A DNA stretch of 64,000 nt from contig CAZXCK010000005.1 of assembly GCA_964639225.1 (NCBI GenBank), positions 1 to 64,000 on the forward strand, read 5' to 3'. Positions within the stretch are counted from its first letter, which is position 1; the number at the start of each line of letters is the position of its first letter. The translations under genes were made by a program, and so were the position numbers. The notes beneath the pieces are model-generated. The model saw only the letters and a program-made list of their open reading frames with translations. It did no database searches and was not told where the DNA came from. This document shows positions 17,601-25,021 of this stretch, in pieces. Source of the DNA: CAZXCK01 sp964639225. GTDB taxonomy: Bacteria; Chloroflexota; Anaerolineae; Aggregatilineales; Phototrophicaceae.

Positions 17601-19378
17601 TGATTGGTGTTAAGGTCGATCTCCCAGCCACCCACACGGGCCATTTTGCCGATCTCGTTGAGCAGTTCTTCGCTGCGGCGCAGCTCGTCCTCTATCAGTT
17701 TGCGTTCGGTGATGTCCTGCATGGTGCCATGCAGGCGTATACAGGCGCCATTGCTCTGTTCGGCTCTGCCGATCACATGGACCCACAATTGCTTGCCGGT
17801 AGCTGTAATCAGACGCAGTTCGCGCTCGAAGGGTGTTCCGTGCTGTCTGGCGTGTTCGATGGCCTGTGCGATGATGGGTTGGTCGTCTGGGTGATAAAAG
17901 CTGATCGCTTCCTCCAGGCCCGGCATGTAATTATCGGGGATTTCGCGTATGCGCCGCGTACCCTGGGTCCACATAACGTTGTTGTTGACCAGATCGATCT
18001 CCCAACCGCCGATGCGAGCGGTGTTGCTGGTCTCGTTGAGCAGTTCTTCGCTGCGGCGCAGGGCTTCTTCAGCCCGTTTGCGCTCGGAGACGTCACGGAC
18101 AATGCTCTGAATATGCTGCGGCTCACCGTTGGCGTCACGTACGATTTCGATGTTGATTTCAACGGTCAGATGGCTGCCGTCTTTGCGACGGAATGTGCGT
18201 TCGTAGGGTTGGATTTTGTCTCCGGCCAACAGACGATGCAGTACGCGCACGCCTTGCTCGTATTCACCCGCTGCGATGACGTCTCGCGTGCAAAGTGCGA
18301 GCAATTCTTCAACTGTATAACCAAGCATGTTAGCAGCGCGTTCGTTGGCTGCGATGTGTTTGCCGGAGAGGTCCAGGATGAACACGGCATCGTTCGACTG
18401 TTCGAAGAGCGCTCGGTAACGGCGTTCTGCTGCATGCATCGCCTCAGTCGAGATGACCTGATTGGTGATGTCGCGGGCGATGCCCTGAACGATCGCATAG
18501 GGGCTGGCTCGTTCGATAACCGACGACATGGTTTCGACGTAGCGCAGTTCGCCGCTGCGGGTGCGCAGCGTAAAGCGTGCTGGCTGGCGTTGGGTGCCGG
18601 TTTCGCGTAATTCTTTCAGCATCTGCTCTGCCGATAAGATGTCGTCGGGTGTGAGTAATTGGGCGAAATTCAGATGGGAAATATCGGCATGGGAGTAACC
18701 CAACAGGTTCAGTGCTGCGTCGTTGGCGTCGATGAAGTTACCGTTGAAGTCGTGCAGAAAGATGACGTTTCGTGAGTCCTCGAATAACGCCCGGTAGCGT
18801 TCTTCGGCGTGGGAGAGTGCCTGCTGCGACCGTAACCGGATATCGTTATTGATGGCGAGGACGACACCGGTCATCACCAGGAAGAAGGGGCGAAGTTCGA
18901 TCTGTTCGTGCCAGTCGCCGGGCACGGTGAGGACGACGATGAGCATTAGCACGGCGTTGAAGGCGGTAAACAGCAGCACAACCCGACCCCGGAAGAACAG
19001 ACCGGTCAGTAAAATGGGGGGGATCAGCATGTTGACGGTAGTCGGTGTGCGATAAACGAGGATGGTTGCCAGTCCTAATGCCAGCGCGGAACCGATGCCC
19101 ATATACACGCCAATGCGATAGGCACGGGACCGGCTGAGCGCGTACATAATGTGCATGGCCAGCAGCGCGGCGGCAATCATCAGCGGGTCGAGGCTGGTTC
19201 TGCCGCTGAAGGCAAACTGAAGCACCACACTGATCAACGTCAGCAAAATTGCGGCGATACTGACTGATGCCAAAACGCGCGCTTCGGTCTGCTGGTGGGT
19301 GGTCAGCGATGGATGCGGACGGGTGATTTTTGAGGTCAGGTCAGTTAATCTTGATGAAAAATGGCGCAGCCAGTCCAT
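14621..19378 (-). CDS. Membrane-bound multi-PAS hybrid-less sensor histidine kinase
   Basis: A 1585-residue kinase. The N-terminus (about 35-190) has six or so hydrophobic helices forming a membrane sensor or anchor. Nine PAS/PAC units follow, each ending in a 'DITERK-AEEALRRSEE' linker helix, covering about 195-1345. HisKA has the phosphoacceptor histidine in GAAHEFRTPLTIINSS (about H1375). HATPase has the N-box HHILENADRLTPP, the G1 box EIEDTGPGIA and the G2 box GFGLGLSIARKIIELH, and it ends VSIPVDS. PAS 3 and 4 are near copies. PAS 8 is larger than the others and contains an INVNKASIQLYDATS segment. No receiver domain and no neighbouring response regulator, so the partner is elsewhere. The signals are unknown; many PAS units suggest several internal cues such as redox, light or ligands. 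Confidence 0.95.
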   Translation of the reverse strand: MDWLRHFSSRLTDLTSKITRPHPSLTTHQQTEARVLASVSIAAILLTLISVVLQFAFSGRTSLDPLMIAAALLAMHIMYALSRSRAYRIGVYMGIGSALALGLATILVYRTPTTVNMLIPPILLTGLFFRGRVVLLFTAFNAVLMLIVVLTVPGDWHEQIELRPFFLVMTGVVLAINNDIRLRSQQALSHAEERYRALFEDSRNVIFLHDFNGNFIDANDAALNLLGYSHADISHLNFAQLLTPDDILSAEQMLKELRETGTQRQPARFTLRTRSGELRYVETMSSVIERASPYAIVQGIARDITNQVISTEAMHAAERRYRALFEQSNDAVFILDLSGKHIAANERAANMLGYTVEELLALCTRDVIAAGEYEQGVRVLHRLLAGDKIQPYERTFRRKDGSHLTVEINIEIVRDANGEPQHIQSIVRDVSERKRAEEALRRSEELLNETSNTARIGGWEIDLVNNNVMWTQGTRRIREIPDNYMPGLEEAISFYHPDDQPIIAQAIEHARQHGTPFERELRLITATGKQLWVHVIGRAEQSNGACIRLHGTMQDITERKLIEDELRRSEELLNEIGKMARVGGWEIDLNTNQVIWTDVTRQIHEVPDDYVPLLDEAINFFHPDDQPQLTEAVRSAIEDGQPFDLELRLITATGKQLWTHAIGKSEQENDRVVRVYGTFQDVTDRKLMEDELRRSEKQMRHILETQTDLVTRYRPDTIMTYANEAYLRAFDITREEAIGHSLLNRRPQVNHDQIRQYIRDLIESGKDISQFELLVEQPDGSTRWYLWLDQLIRDASGTPIEIQAIGRDITERKRAEEALRRSEERYRLMAENARDVIYRIQLKPEVRYEYISPSVKSMIGYTPEELYNDPLIRRRIVHPDDRPIPATQQPRVQRWFRKDGTMIWSEQYNVPVFDEEGDVVAIEGIARDITDRKRIEDELRESEQRYRVVADLNTNWTYWQKADNTLEYVSPACEAISGFTPEELHQNPSIIDQLILDEDQPIWESHHHDRPNNSGARKIEVRIRHKDGSVRWIEHICRPVIDDGDNFDGFHVSNQDITERKEAEEALHQSEARFRRLFEESPVATWEQDFSQAKAYLNQLVVSGITDIDSHLKENPHVIREALSRIRVINVNKASIQLYDATSKEELIEHFARSLTYDDSQIGSLTAIATGQTTFTGEFVNLTLKGRRVSVLIRWLVMPGHEDTYARVIISSIDITERKEAEEALRHSEARQRALLHAIPDVIFLSRKDGAFLDYFVSDRSQLVVPLDTLMGNQPEDAPPPGLSVDFVRDLASTHRKHIQNTIDSGRESIFEFQLPVNDRYLDYEARIVVCGEDEILTIVRNITERKQLQMNEMAIRLEKERVELLTRFIQGAAHEFRTPLTIINSSASLLARTDNEDKRHQKVQKIERQVFRIARLVDMLLQMTMLETTPSLANNPFNIRILLDSIATEMRFTRPSGAPITSEYAPNLPSVKGDAQYLQMALHHILENADRLTPPDGRINIRSYYQNHQVVVEIEDTGPGIAQEDMKHIFETFWRQDITVRSTPGFGLGLSIARKIIELHDGQITVESQPGEGSIFRVSIPVDS
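17303..18058. repeat. Tandem 378-bp in-frame duplication encoding PAS 3 and PAS 4
   Basis: Two adjacent segments, about 17303-17680 and 17681-18058, are clearly homologous at nucleotide level and exactly 378 bp (126 codons) apart at both ends. Both encode a GGWEIDL...IPDNY/VPDDY...LEEAI/LDEAI...F/YHPDDQP domain with the same linker. They have diverged, so this is not an assembly artefact. Confidence 0.85.
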
Positions 19379-19469
19379 GCCAGCGATTCTTTCTTCAATG
19401 CGGGCGATAATGCAGTCTGTACTGTCCGGCTAACAGTGCCGGAGGGCGTTACGCTCGACTATTGATCTG

Positions 19470-19478
19470 ATTATAGCA
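19470..19478 (-). promoter_or_regulatory. Extended -10 element for the PAS kinase gene
   Basis: On the minus strand TGC-TATAAT (TATAAT at 19470-19475) forms an extended -10 motif about 95 nt upstream of the kinase start. No good -35 hexamer is seen, as is usual for extended -10 promoters. A small inverted repeat TCCGGC/GCCGGA (19425-19443) lies in the leader. Confidence 0.5.
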
Positions 19479-19489
19479 TTGATGTAGAG

Positions 19490-19529
19490 GGAAAATAACA
19501 CAAAAGTGAGGCGGGTCGAATAACCTCAC
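19490..19529 (-). terminator. Probable terminator after the membrane protein gene
   Basis: Read on the minus strand, GTGAGG (19524-19529) pairs with CCTCAC (19506-19511) over a 12-nt loop and is followed by TTTTGTGTTATTTT. The stem is short, but the T-rich tail is good. Confidence 0.5.
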
Positions 19530-19623
19530 CTCACCTTCATCGTTCACCTGTGTTTGTTACCGGGGAGACCCTCGCGCCGGTTTCGGATGATGACTATCTG
19601 GCGCAAACAATTCGTGGTTAGGG

Positions 19624-20616
19624 TCAGGCCAGGGGTTCCATATCGGGCTGGTCCAGGTTGTCGTTTTTTGGCTTCTCGCCAATGCCCATGTTTTCAGCAG
19701 CTTTCTTCTTCAGTTCGATGAACTTGCTGCTGACGCTTTCCAGGCGGGCGGCCATCTGCGGGTCTGGCTCCAGTCCGTCGGTCTCGCGCTGGTAGACGGC
19801 GACAATGGCGATCATAGCGAAAGCGTCACCGACGGCGACTTTGACCATCCAGGCGAGCAGCAGCGTAATGAGCAGTGACCAACCGGCGATTGTGGTCGAA
19901 ATCAGCGATAGCAGCAGTCCCAGTGGCGCGCTGAATACCAGAAACACGACAATGAACGGCACATAGCTGAGGGCCATCAGCGCGACGGCGGTTTTGAGGA
20001 TAGGCTTCCAGGTCATACCGTACAGGACCAGACCATCGCGCGCGTTGGCCCACACGTTATCCTGGTTGCTGTAAAAGCTGCGCGCCAGAATCGCCTCGTC
20101 GATGTAATTCATAGCGAAGCGGATGATCTGGTTGAGAATGCGCACGACTGACCGCAGATCGCCGGGCAGCCAGGACGCCACGCTGTAGACGGTACGGGTA
20201 AAGGCCGTAACGACGCCGTTTACGAGTTCATCGACGACGAACATCACGTTGGCTTCGCCGAAGCGCTCCGTCACGCGCTCTTTCCCCCAGGAAAGCTGAT
20301 TGGTGCCGTCCGGCAGGTTGCCACGAACCAGCAGCTCACTGACGACGGCGATATGCGCGGCCTTAATCATGAAAAAGACGTAACGATACGCCAGATTGTA
20401 CAGCGGAATCATCGCCGCGATGGCGACGAAAAACAGAATAACGCCCACGATGGAGATCGCCTGACCGATGAGCCAGGCGACGCCGCCCGTCACGCCGAGA
20501 TAGATCAGCGCGACCAGCCAGAAAGCGATGGTCACGCCCAGGCGAACCAGAATGATGGGCATGGTTCGCATGAGCAGGTTAAAAGCTGTGCCAAGCTGTA
20601 AAGAACCCTTATTCAT
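19624..20616 (-). CDS. Membrane protein of unknown function, with long helical N-terminal bundle
   Basis: A 330-residue protein I do not recognise. About six hydrophobic segments are visible: three near the N-terminus (IILVRLGVTIAFWLVALIYL; GGVAWLIGQAISIVGVILFF; a following AAMIPLYNLAYRYVFFMIKA) and three near 215-290. They are separated by a polar, mostly helical stretch with WGKERVTERFGE and WLPGDLRSVVRIL. The C-terminal 50 residues are charged and soluble (LKKKAAENMGIGEKPKND), so that end is probably cytoplasmic. An AAGGAGAG ribosome site stands just upstream of ATG 20616. It is monocistronic: a terminator follows, and the next gene upstream ends 400 bp away. I make no functional call; a channel-like or scaffold role is only one possibility. 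Confidence 0.75.
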   Translation of the reverse strand: MNKGSLQLGTAFNLLMRTMPIILVRLGVTIAFWLVALIYLGVTGGVAWLIGQAISIVGVILFFVAIAAMIPLYNLAYRYVFFMIKAAHIAVVSELLVRGNLPDGTNQLSWGKERVTERFGEANVMFVVDELVNGVVTAFTRTVYSVASWLPGDLRSVVRILNQIIRFAMNYIDEAILARSFYSNQDNVWANARDGLVLYGMTWKPILKTAVALMALSYVPFIVVFLVFSAPLGLLLSLISTTIAGWSLLITLLLAWMVKVAVGDAFAMIAIVAVYQRETDGLEPDPQMAARLESVSSKFIELKKKAAENMGIGEKPKNDNLDQPDMEPLA

Positions 20617-21022
20617 GAAAACTCTCCTTTACAATTACAAAAACAAATCCGGTGATAGTAAGCAAATACTGCACCTTGCCGCAAGCGAGTTCAGGCGTGC
20701 GATTGGTGGATTGTTGCTGAAAACAACAGATATGGGAAACATCTGCCAGCAGCGATTGATCCATGACGTAGGACCACTTTGTAACCAGACCGCCTGGCAA
20801 TAGGTGATGTAAAGCCTGCAAACAACGATAGCACATCCGGCTCATCATGTGAAACGCCGGATGTGCGATTTCGGCCTGCGAACGAGACAGCGGCAGGTGA
20901 ACCTGAAACATGATTGTTACGCTATGGTAACGTAGGGTGGCAGGAATTGCCAGATAATCTCAGGGGTAAATGCGGACAACGCCTGTGCAGACGCTGTCCG
21001 ATCGTAAGCGATAACGCCCGAT
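20617..21022. other. 406-bp intergenic region
   Basis: The region between the unknown membrane protein and the M28 peptidase, both on the minus strand. It holds a strong stem-loop at 20831-20866 and a weak CGGACA/TGTCCG hairpin near 20973-21001. It must also contain the membrane-protein promoter, of which no clear hexamer pair stands out. Short ORFs on both strands lack ribosome sites and protein-like composition. Confidence 0.5.
20831..20866 (-). terminator. 11-bp perfect stem-loop downstream of the M28 peptidase
   Basis: GCACATCCGGC (20831-20841) and its reverse complement (20856-20866) flank a 14-nt loop. It lies about 155 nt after the peptidase stop on the minus strand, with only moderate T content beyond. 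Terminator or mRNA end structure. Confidence 0.5.
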
Positions 21023-22177
21023 TCAGCGTCCCAGCACATGCTGAACGAAGGCGATGATCTCGATCACCTGGTCAGGATCGACCTGGTCAAGGGTGTCCGC
21101 TGGAGTGTGAGTCTTTGCCAGCCAGTCGTCGAACACAGACGACAGTGCTATCGCCGGAACACCGCGCTGGACGAAGATCATGTGGTCACCCTGGGGCCAG
21201 GGTTCGACTTCGGCCAGATTTGGGAAGCTGGCCCGTGCAGCGCGGACGGCGGCGAGTAGTTTAGTATCTTCGCCCCAGAACGAAACGCTGTTCTGCCGTC
21301 CGGCGACGCCGATGCCGTCGATGTTGATGACGTAATCCGGGTCGGTGCGGCTCTGTTCGAGATAGACGACCTGGCCGGGTGAGGCGTAGTGATCTTCGCC
21401 GTTGAAGGCGACGATTTCGACCGGCAGGCTGCGGTCGAGGACTTTCGCCAGGCCGAGCAGAGCAGTGACGCCGGTGGCGTTGTCCATCGCACCAGGGGTA
21501 TCGAACCAGGTGTCATAATGCGCGCAGATGACAACGCTGGGCGCGGACTGGCTATCTGAGCGGGCGATGACGTTAAATCCGGTGGATGGGATGGCGGCGC
21601 TGCGAATTTCCAGCTCAACAGGGGCGTGTGGATTGGCCAGCAGCGTGCGGGCGGTCTCTGGCGCAATCGTCACCGAGGGCATGTGAAAATCGGCGTCGCA
21701 GAACAGCGGCTTGTCGTGGACGGCGATGATTGCATCCGGCTGGGCGTCATCCAGCAGGTGCAGCACATGAAGCTGCTCGTCGATGGCGAAAAACGGGAAA
21801 TTCCTGGGCATGTAAGGTTCTGCTGCCAACTCCCCGGACAAAACGACGATGTGCCCGCGCAGGTCGGTGTGGCTTTCCAGTTCGCTGATGCTGGTACAAA
21901 CGACGAACGGACAGGTTCCTTCGTATGGCAGCGAGTATGGATTGGGCTGGACGGGCAAGGTCTGGCCGTTGTGAGTCAGCGCAGCGCCGTTGTTGTCCCA
22001 GGTGAGGCACTCGAACGGCTGGGTTACGACGTGCCAGCCGAGCCGGCTGAACTGGTCGCGGATGTACTCGCCGGCCTTTTGGTTGCCGGGTGAGCCGGTG
22101 GGGCGCGGGCCGATATGTTGCGCAAGCTGGGTGAGGTGTCTGGATACGGTCGTCGGAGAAACTGCGAGACGGTTCAT
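21023..22177 (-). CDS. M28-family zinc metallopeptidase
   Basis: A 384-residue aminopeptidase or carboxypeptidase-like enzyme using two zinc ions. The ligands are visible in ICAHYDTWFDTPGAMDNATG (His and bridging Asp, about 217-236), FNGEDHYASPG (Glu/Asp pair at the catalytic base and ligand) and the C-terminal HTPADTLDQVDP (His). A PA-type inserted segment lies between about 90 and 180 (HIVVLSGELAAEPYM; PSVTIAPETARTLL), as in many M28 peptidases. No signal peptide is evident, so it probably works in the cytoplasm. ATG 22177 is preferred because GGAGGT lies 4-5 nt upstream. Divergent from the sugar operon. The substrate is unknown. Confidence 0.88.
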   Translation of the reverse strand: MNRLAVSPTTVSRHLTQLAQHIGPRPTGSPGNQKAGEYIRDQFSRLGWHVVTQPFECLTWDNNGAALTHNGQTLPVQPNPYSLPYEGTCPFVVCTSISELESHTDLRGHIVVLSGELAAEPYMPRNFPFFAIDEQLHVLHLLDDAQPDAIIAVHDKPLFCDADFHMPSVTIAPETARTLLANPHAPVELEIRSAAIPSTGFNVIARSDSQSAPSVVICAHYDTWFDTPGAMDNATGVTALLGLAKVLDRSLPVEIVAFNGEDHYASPGQVVYLEQSRTDPDYVINIDGIGVAGRQNSVSFWGEDTKLLAAVRAARASFPNLAEVEPWPQGDHMIFVQRGVPAIALSSVFDDWLAKTHTPADTLDQVDPDQVIEIIAFVQHVLGR

Positions 22178-22313
22178 GATTACCTCCATTGGGTCTGCCG
22201 GTCAGGCGAGACAGTCCGCGAGCCAGTGCCAGGAGTCACTTTGCACTATAACTTTATACGTCGCTGGCCGGGTTAAAGTGTCAGCGAAGTGACCAGTTTT
22301 CGTGAGAGGATAT

Positions 22314-22343
22314 TTGACAAAGAGGACCATTTAGCGGTATAGT
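22314..22343 (+). promoter_or_regulatory. Near-consensus sigma-70 promoter of the sugar operon
   Basis: TTGACA (22314-22319), an 18-nt spacer and TATAGT (22338-22343). Transcription should begin near 22350, giving a leader of about 190 nt. A LacI-type operator begins at the -10 box, which is the classical place for repression. Confidence 0.85.
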
Positions 22344-22358
22344 GGAATCGATTTCAGT
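22341..22358. promoter_or_regulatory. LacI-family operator O1 (imperfect palindrome)
   Basis: AGTGGAATCGATTTCAGT around a central CG, centred at 22349/22350. It overlaps the -10 and the predicted transcription start. The core TGGAATCGATTTCA differs from the perfect copy downstream by one base and fits the TGNAANCGNTTNCA pattern of LacI-type operators. Confidence 0.85.
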
Positions 22359-22407
22359 GCATCGTAGCCCGACATCATCTCTAACTGTTTGAGCTTTTTC
22401 GTTTGGG

Positions 22408-22427
22408 TATTGGAATCGATTCCAATA
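22408..22427. promoter_or_regulatory. LacI-family operator O2 (perfect 20-bp palindrome)
   Basis: TATTGGAATCGATTCCAATA is a perfect palindrome centred at 22417/22418, 68 bp downstream of the centre of O1. Together the two sites could support cooperative or looped repression by the regulator encoded at 27027-28043. Confidence 0.88.
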
Positions 22428-22467
22428 CAGTCAGTTTTCCAGCTATATACCGCTATTTGAGGAGGGC

Positions 22468-22530
22468 ATGCCATATCGCAGGAAACCGTTTTATCCAAAC
22501 AAACCAGCTATTGACCTATTGATACTTTGA
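22468..22530 (+). CDS. Possible 20-residue leader peptide ahead of the sugar-binding protein
   Basis: ATG 22468 opens a 20-codon reading frame, MPYRRKPFYPNKPAIDLLIL, preceded by GAGGAGG. Its TGA stop is part of the GAGGAG ribosome site of the binding-protein gene, and TTTGAGGAG occurs before both starts. The spacing between the first GAGGAGG and this ATG is only 1-2 nt, shorter than optimal, so translation is uncertain. Small, basic and without a recognisable domain. Confidence 0.35.
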   Translation: MPYRRKPFYPNKPAIDLLIL

Positions 22531-22540
22531 GGAGTGGAAC

Positions 22541-23809
22541 ATGAACAAGCGTTTTTTGGTTGTATTTATCATTCTCAGCCTGGTGCTGATGGCTGTTCCG
22601 GCAGCGATGGCCCAGGACGACCCAATTGTCATTACGCTGTGGCGACATACGTCGGACGGTCAGGCCGAGCTTGACGAGAGCCTGGCGCAGATCGCCGCCT
22701 TCAACGACTCGCAGGACGAGTGGCTGGTCGTCTCTGAGCAGCTTCCGCAGGAATCCTACACCGAATCGGTGACAGCGGGCGCGCTGGCTGGCACGCTACC
22801 CTGCGTGTTGGACTTTGACGGTCCGACCGTGCCGAACTTCGCCTGGGCGGGTCATGTCCGCACCCTGGATGAGTTCGTGACCGAGGAACTGCTGGATGAG
22901 CTGCTGCCGTCGGCGTTGGGCACCTATCAGGATGACATCTACGCGGTGGGGCAGTTTGACGCGGCGGTTGGTATTTATGGTCGCGCTTCGGTGCTGGAAG
23001 CCAACGATATCCGCATTGCCACCGTTGAAGAACCCTGGACGCTGGAAGAATTCAACGCCGCGCTGGAAACCCTCGCCGGTCTGGATGAGTTCGAACTGGC
23101 CATCGATATGCACACTGCTTACTCTGGTGAATGGTGGCCCTATGCCTTCTCTCCGATCCTGCAGAGCTTTGGCGGCGATCTGATTAACCGTGACAACTTC
23201 CTCGAAGCCGAGGGCGTGCTGAACGGCGAGGAAGCACTGGCCTGGGGCGAGTGGTTCCAGAATCTGTTCCAGAGCGGCCTGGCCGACCCGACCGCCGCCG
23301 ACGATCAGGCATTCCAGCAGGGGCGTGCTGCGCTGGCTTACATCGGTAACTGGGCCTACCCGAGCATGCTCGAAGCCTGGGGCGACGACCTGGTCATCAT
23401 GCCGCCGCCGGACTTCGGTAACGGTCCAGTGGTCGGTGGTGCTTCCTGGCAGTGGGGCATCAGCAGCACCTGTGAATATCCCGAAGGTGCCTGGGCGTTC
23501 ATCGACTTCATCCTGGAGCCTGAGAATGTGGCCGCTATGTCCAACGCCACCGGCCTGATCCCGGCGACCGCCAGCGGCGCGGCCCTGACCGAGAACTACG
23601 CCGAAGGCGGCCCGCTGAACATCTTCGTGGAAATCTCCAACGCCTACTCGGTGATGCGTCCGCAGACGCCGGCCTACCCGGTGATCGCCAGCGTGTTTGA
23701 GAATGCCGCCCGCGAAATTGCGCTGGGTGCTAACATTCAGGATACGCTGGATGATGCGGTTGACGCTATCGAGCAGAATATCGAGGACAACGACGGCTAC
23801 GGCTTCTAA
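22541..23809 (+). CDS. Sugar-binding protein of an ABC importer (solute-binding family 1)
   Basis: A 422-residue secreted protein. The signal peptide spans about 1-25 (MNKRFL, hydrophobic core, AAMA-QDD). The mature part follows the family 1 plan: IVITLWRHTSDGQAEL at the start, a DDIYAVGQFDAAVGIYGRAS hinge segment, FQQGRAALAYIGNWAYP in the second lobe, and YPEGAWAFIDFILEPENVAAM near the C-terminus. Many tryptophans and tyrosines fit carbohydrate stacking. No lipobox cysteine. GAGGAG lies 6-7 nt before the ATG. First main gene of the operon; the GH32-like enzyme downstream suggests a fructose-containing oligosaccharide as ligand, which is inference. Confidence 0.93.
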   Translation: MNKRFLVVFIILSLVLMAVPAAMAQDDPIVITLWRHTSDGQAELDESLAQIAAFNDSQDEWLVVSEQLPQESYTESVTAGALAGTLPCVLDFDGPTVPNFAWAGHVRTLDEFVTEELLDELLPSALGTYQDDIYAVGQFDAAVGIYGRASVLEANDIRIATVEEPWTLEEFNAALETLAGLDEFELAIDMHTAYSGEWWPYAFSPILQSFGGDLINRDNFLEAEGVLNGEEALAWGEWFQNLFQSGLADPTAADDQAFQQGRAALAYIGNWAYPSMLEAWGDDLVIMPPPDFGNGPVVGGASWQWGISSTCEYPEGAWAFIDFILEPENVAAMSNATGLIPATASGAALTENYAEGGPLNIFVEISNAYSVMRPQTPAYPVIASVFENAAREIALGANIQDTLDDAVDAIEQNIEDNDGYGF

Positions 23810-23858
23810 ATCTGCTGTCGCCTGGTTGCCATAAAGCTACTTTCATGCGATAGATTGG

Positions 23859-23886
23859 GCGAGGGATGCAAGACAGCATCCCTCGC
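23859..23886 (+). promoter_or_regulatory. Intercistronic stem-loop between binding protein and first permease
   Basis: GCGAGGGATGC (23859-23869) and its exact complement (23876-23886) form an 11-bp stem with a 6-nt loop, 49 bp after the binding-protein stop and 33 bp before the permease start. No T-run follows. Such structures between malE- and malF-like genes stabilise the upstream message or partly terminate, giving more binding protein than permease. Confidence 0.7.
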
Positions 23887-23919
23887 TGCTTCTCCGACAA
23901 AACCTGTGGAGGAAACACC

Positions 23920-25014
23920 ATGGCGAACGCGACGGCAGGTAACTTACGCCGCAGCGAGACGGTTTTTGCCTGGATCATGGGTGCGCCCGCGTTTGCAGGT
24001 CTGCTGGTCTTCCTGATTCTGCCGTTTATGATGGCAATCGGATTGAGCTTCACCAACCAGCGACTGCTATCGCCTAATCCCACGGAGACTGTGGGCCTGC
24101 GTAACTATGACCGGCTGCTGAGTGTTTCACTGCTCTCGCTGGACCCGCTCACCGACGAAGCCACTGGCGAATTTCTGCGCGATGACGACGGCCAATTACA
24201 GTATCCGCGCTCCCGCGATATCACGCGCGATTCCGAGAACTACCCGCAGTATGATGGTTACCGCGAATGGTTTGCATTCGAACTGGGCAGCACCCGTCAT
24301 GTGGTGCTGGCAAAAGACCCGGTCTTTTTACGTTCATTGCTGAATAACTTTACTTTTGCTCTTGTCGTTGTTCCGTTGCAGTCCGGGTTGGCGCTGGCCC
24401 TGGCGATGCTCATCAATCAGAAGATCCCTGGCGTCAATATTTTCAGGACCATCTATTTTAGCCCGGTTGTTACGTCGATGGTGGTGATCTCCATTGTGTG
24501 GACGTTTTTGTATGACCGGCAGGTGGGACTGGTCAACCAGTTCCTGACGACGATCAGCGGCGGCGTTATCGAGCCGATCAACTGGCTGGGAAGGGCCAGT
24601 ACAGCGCTGATCGCCATTATTATCATGTCGGTGTGGCAGGGCGTGGGTTTCCAGATGGTGATCTTCCTGGCCGGTTTGCAGGGCATCCCCGACGTGCTGT
24701 ACGAGGCGGCGCAGATCGACGGCGCCAACCGCTGGCAGCGCTTCTGGAGTGTGACCATCCCGCAGTTGCGTAACACGATCATCTTTGTCGCCATCAGTAC
24801 GACGATTCTGGCATTCCGCCTGTTTACTCAGGTGGATGTGATGACGCGCGGTGGTCCGCAGAATTCGACGAGCACGGTGGTTTTCCACGCGGTGCAGCGC
24901 GGCTTCCGCGAGTCCGATATCGGCTATGCGTCGTCGATTTCGGTTGTGTTCTTCATGATCGTGCTGGTGATCGCGCTGCTGCAGCGGCGTGTACTCAGCC
25001 AGAGTGAGGAGTGA
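23920..25014 (+). CDS. Sugar ABC importer permease, MalF/UgpA type
   Basis: A 364-residue inner-membrane permease. The first helix is FLILPFMMAIGLSF (about 35-48). A long periplasmic loop follows to about residue 130, strongly acidic (LTDEATGEFLRDDDGQLQ; RDSENYPQYDG). The remaining helices begin at SLLNNFTFALVVVPLQ. The ATPase-docking EAA loop reads EAAQIDGANRWQRFWSVTIP (about 265-284). The extended loop is longer than in most family members and may contact the binding protein. ATG 23920 has GGAGG 8 nt upstream. Partner permease follows after 7 bp; no ATPase gene is in the operon. Confidence 0.93.
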   Translation: MANATAGNLRRSETVFAWIMGAPAFAGLLVFLILPFMMAIGLSFTNQRLLSPNPTETVGLRNYDRLLSVSLLSLDPLTDEATGEFLRDDDGQLQYPRSRDITRDSENYPQYDGYREWFAFELGSTRHVVLAKDPVFLRSLLNNFTFALVVVPLQSGLALALAMLINQKIPGVNIFRTIYFSPVVTSMVVISIVWTFLYDRQVGLVNQFLTTISGGVIEPINWLGRASTALIAIIIMSVWQGVGFQMVIFLAGLQGIPDVLYEAAQIDGANRWQRFWSVTIPQLRNTIIFVAISTTILAFRLFTQVDVMTRGGPQNSTSTVVFHAVQRGFRESDIGYASSISVVFFMIVLVIALLQRRVLSQSEE

Positions 25015-25021
25015 GGGCGCT

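Noticed and set aside
17399..18610. Long plus-strand open frame opposite the PAS kinase
   Set aside because: Lies entirely within the kinase gene, has no ribosome site and matches no family.
20609..20911. A 100-codon minus-strand ORF in the gap before the unknown membrane protein gene
   Set aside because: No ribosome site, overlaps a stem-loop and the promoter region, and its composition is unlike protein.
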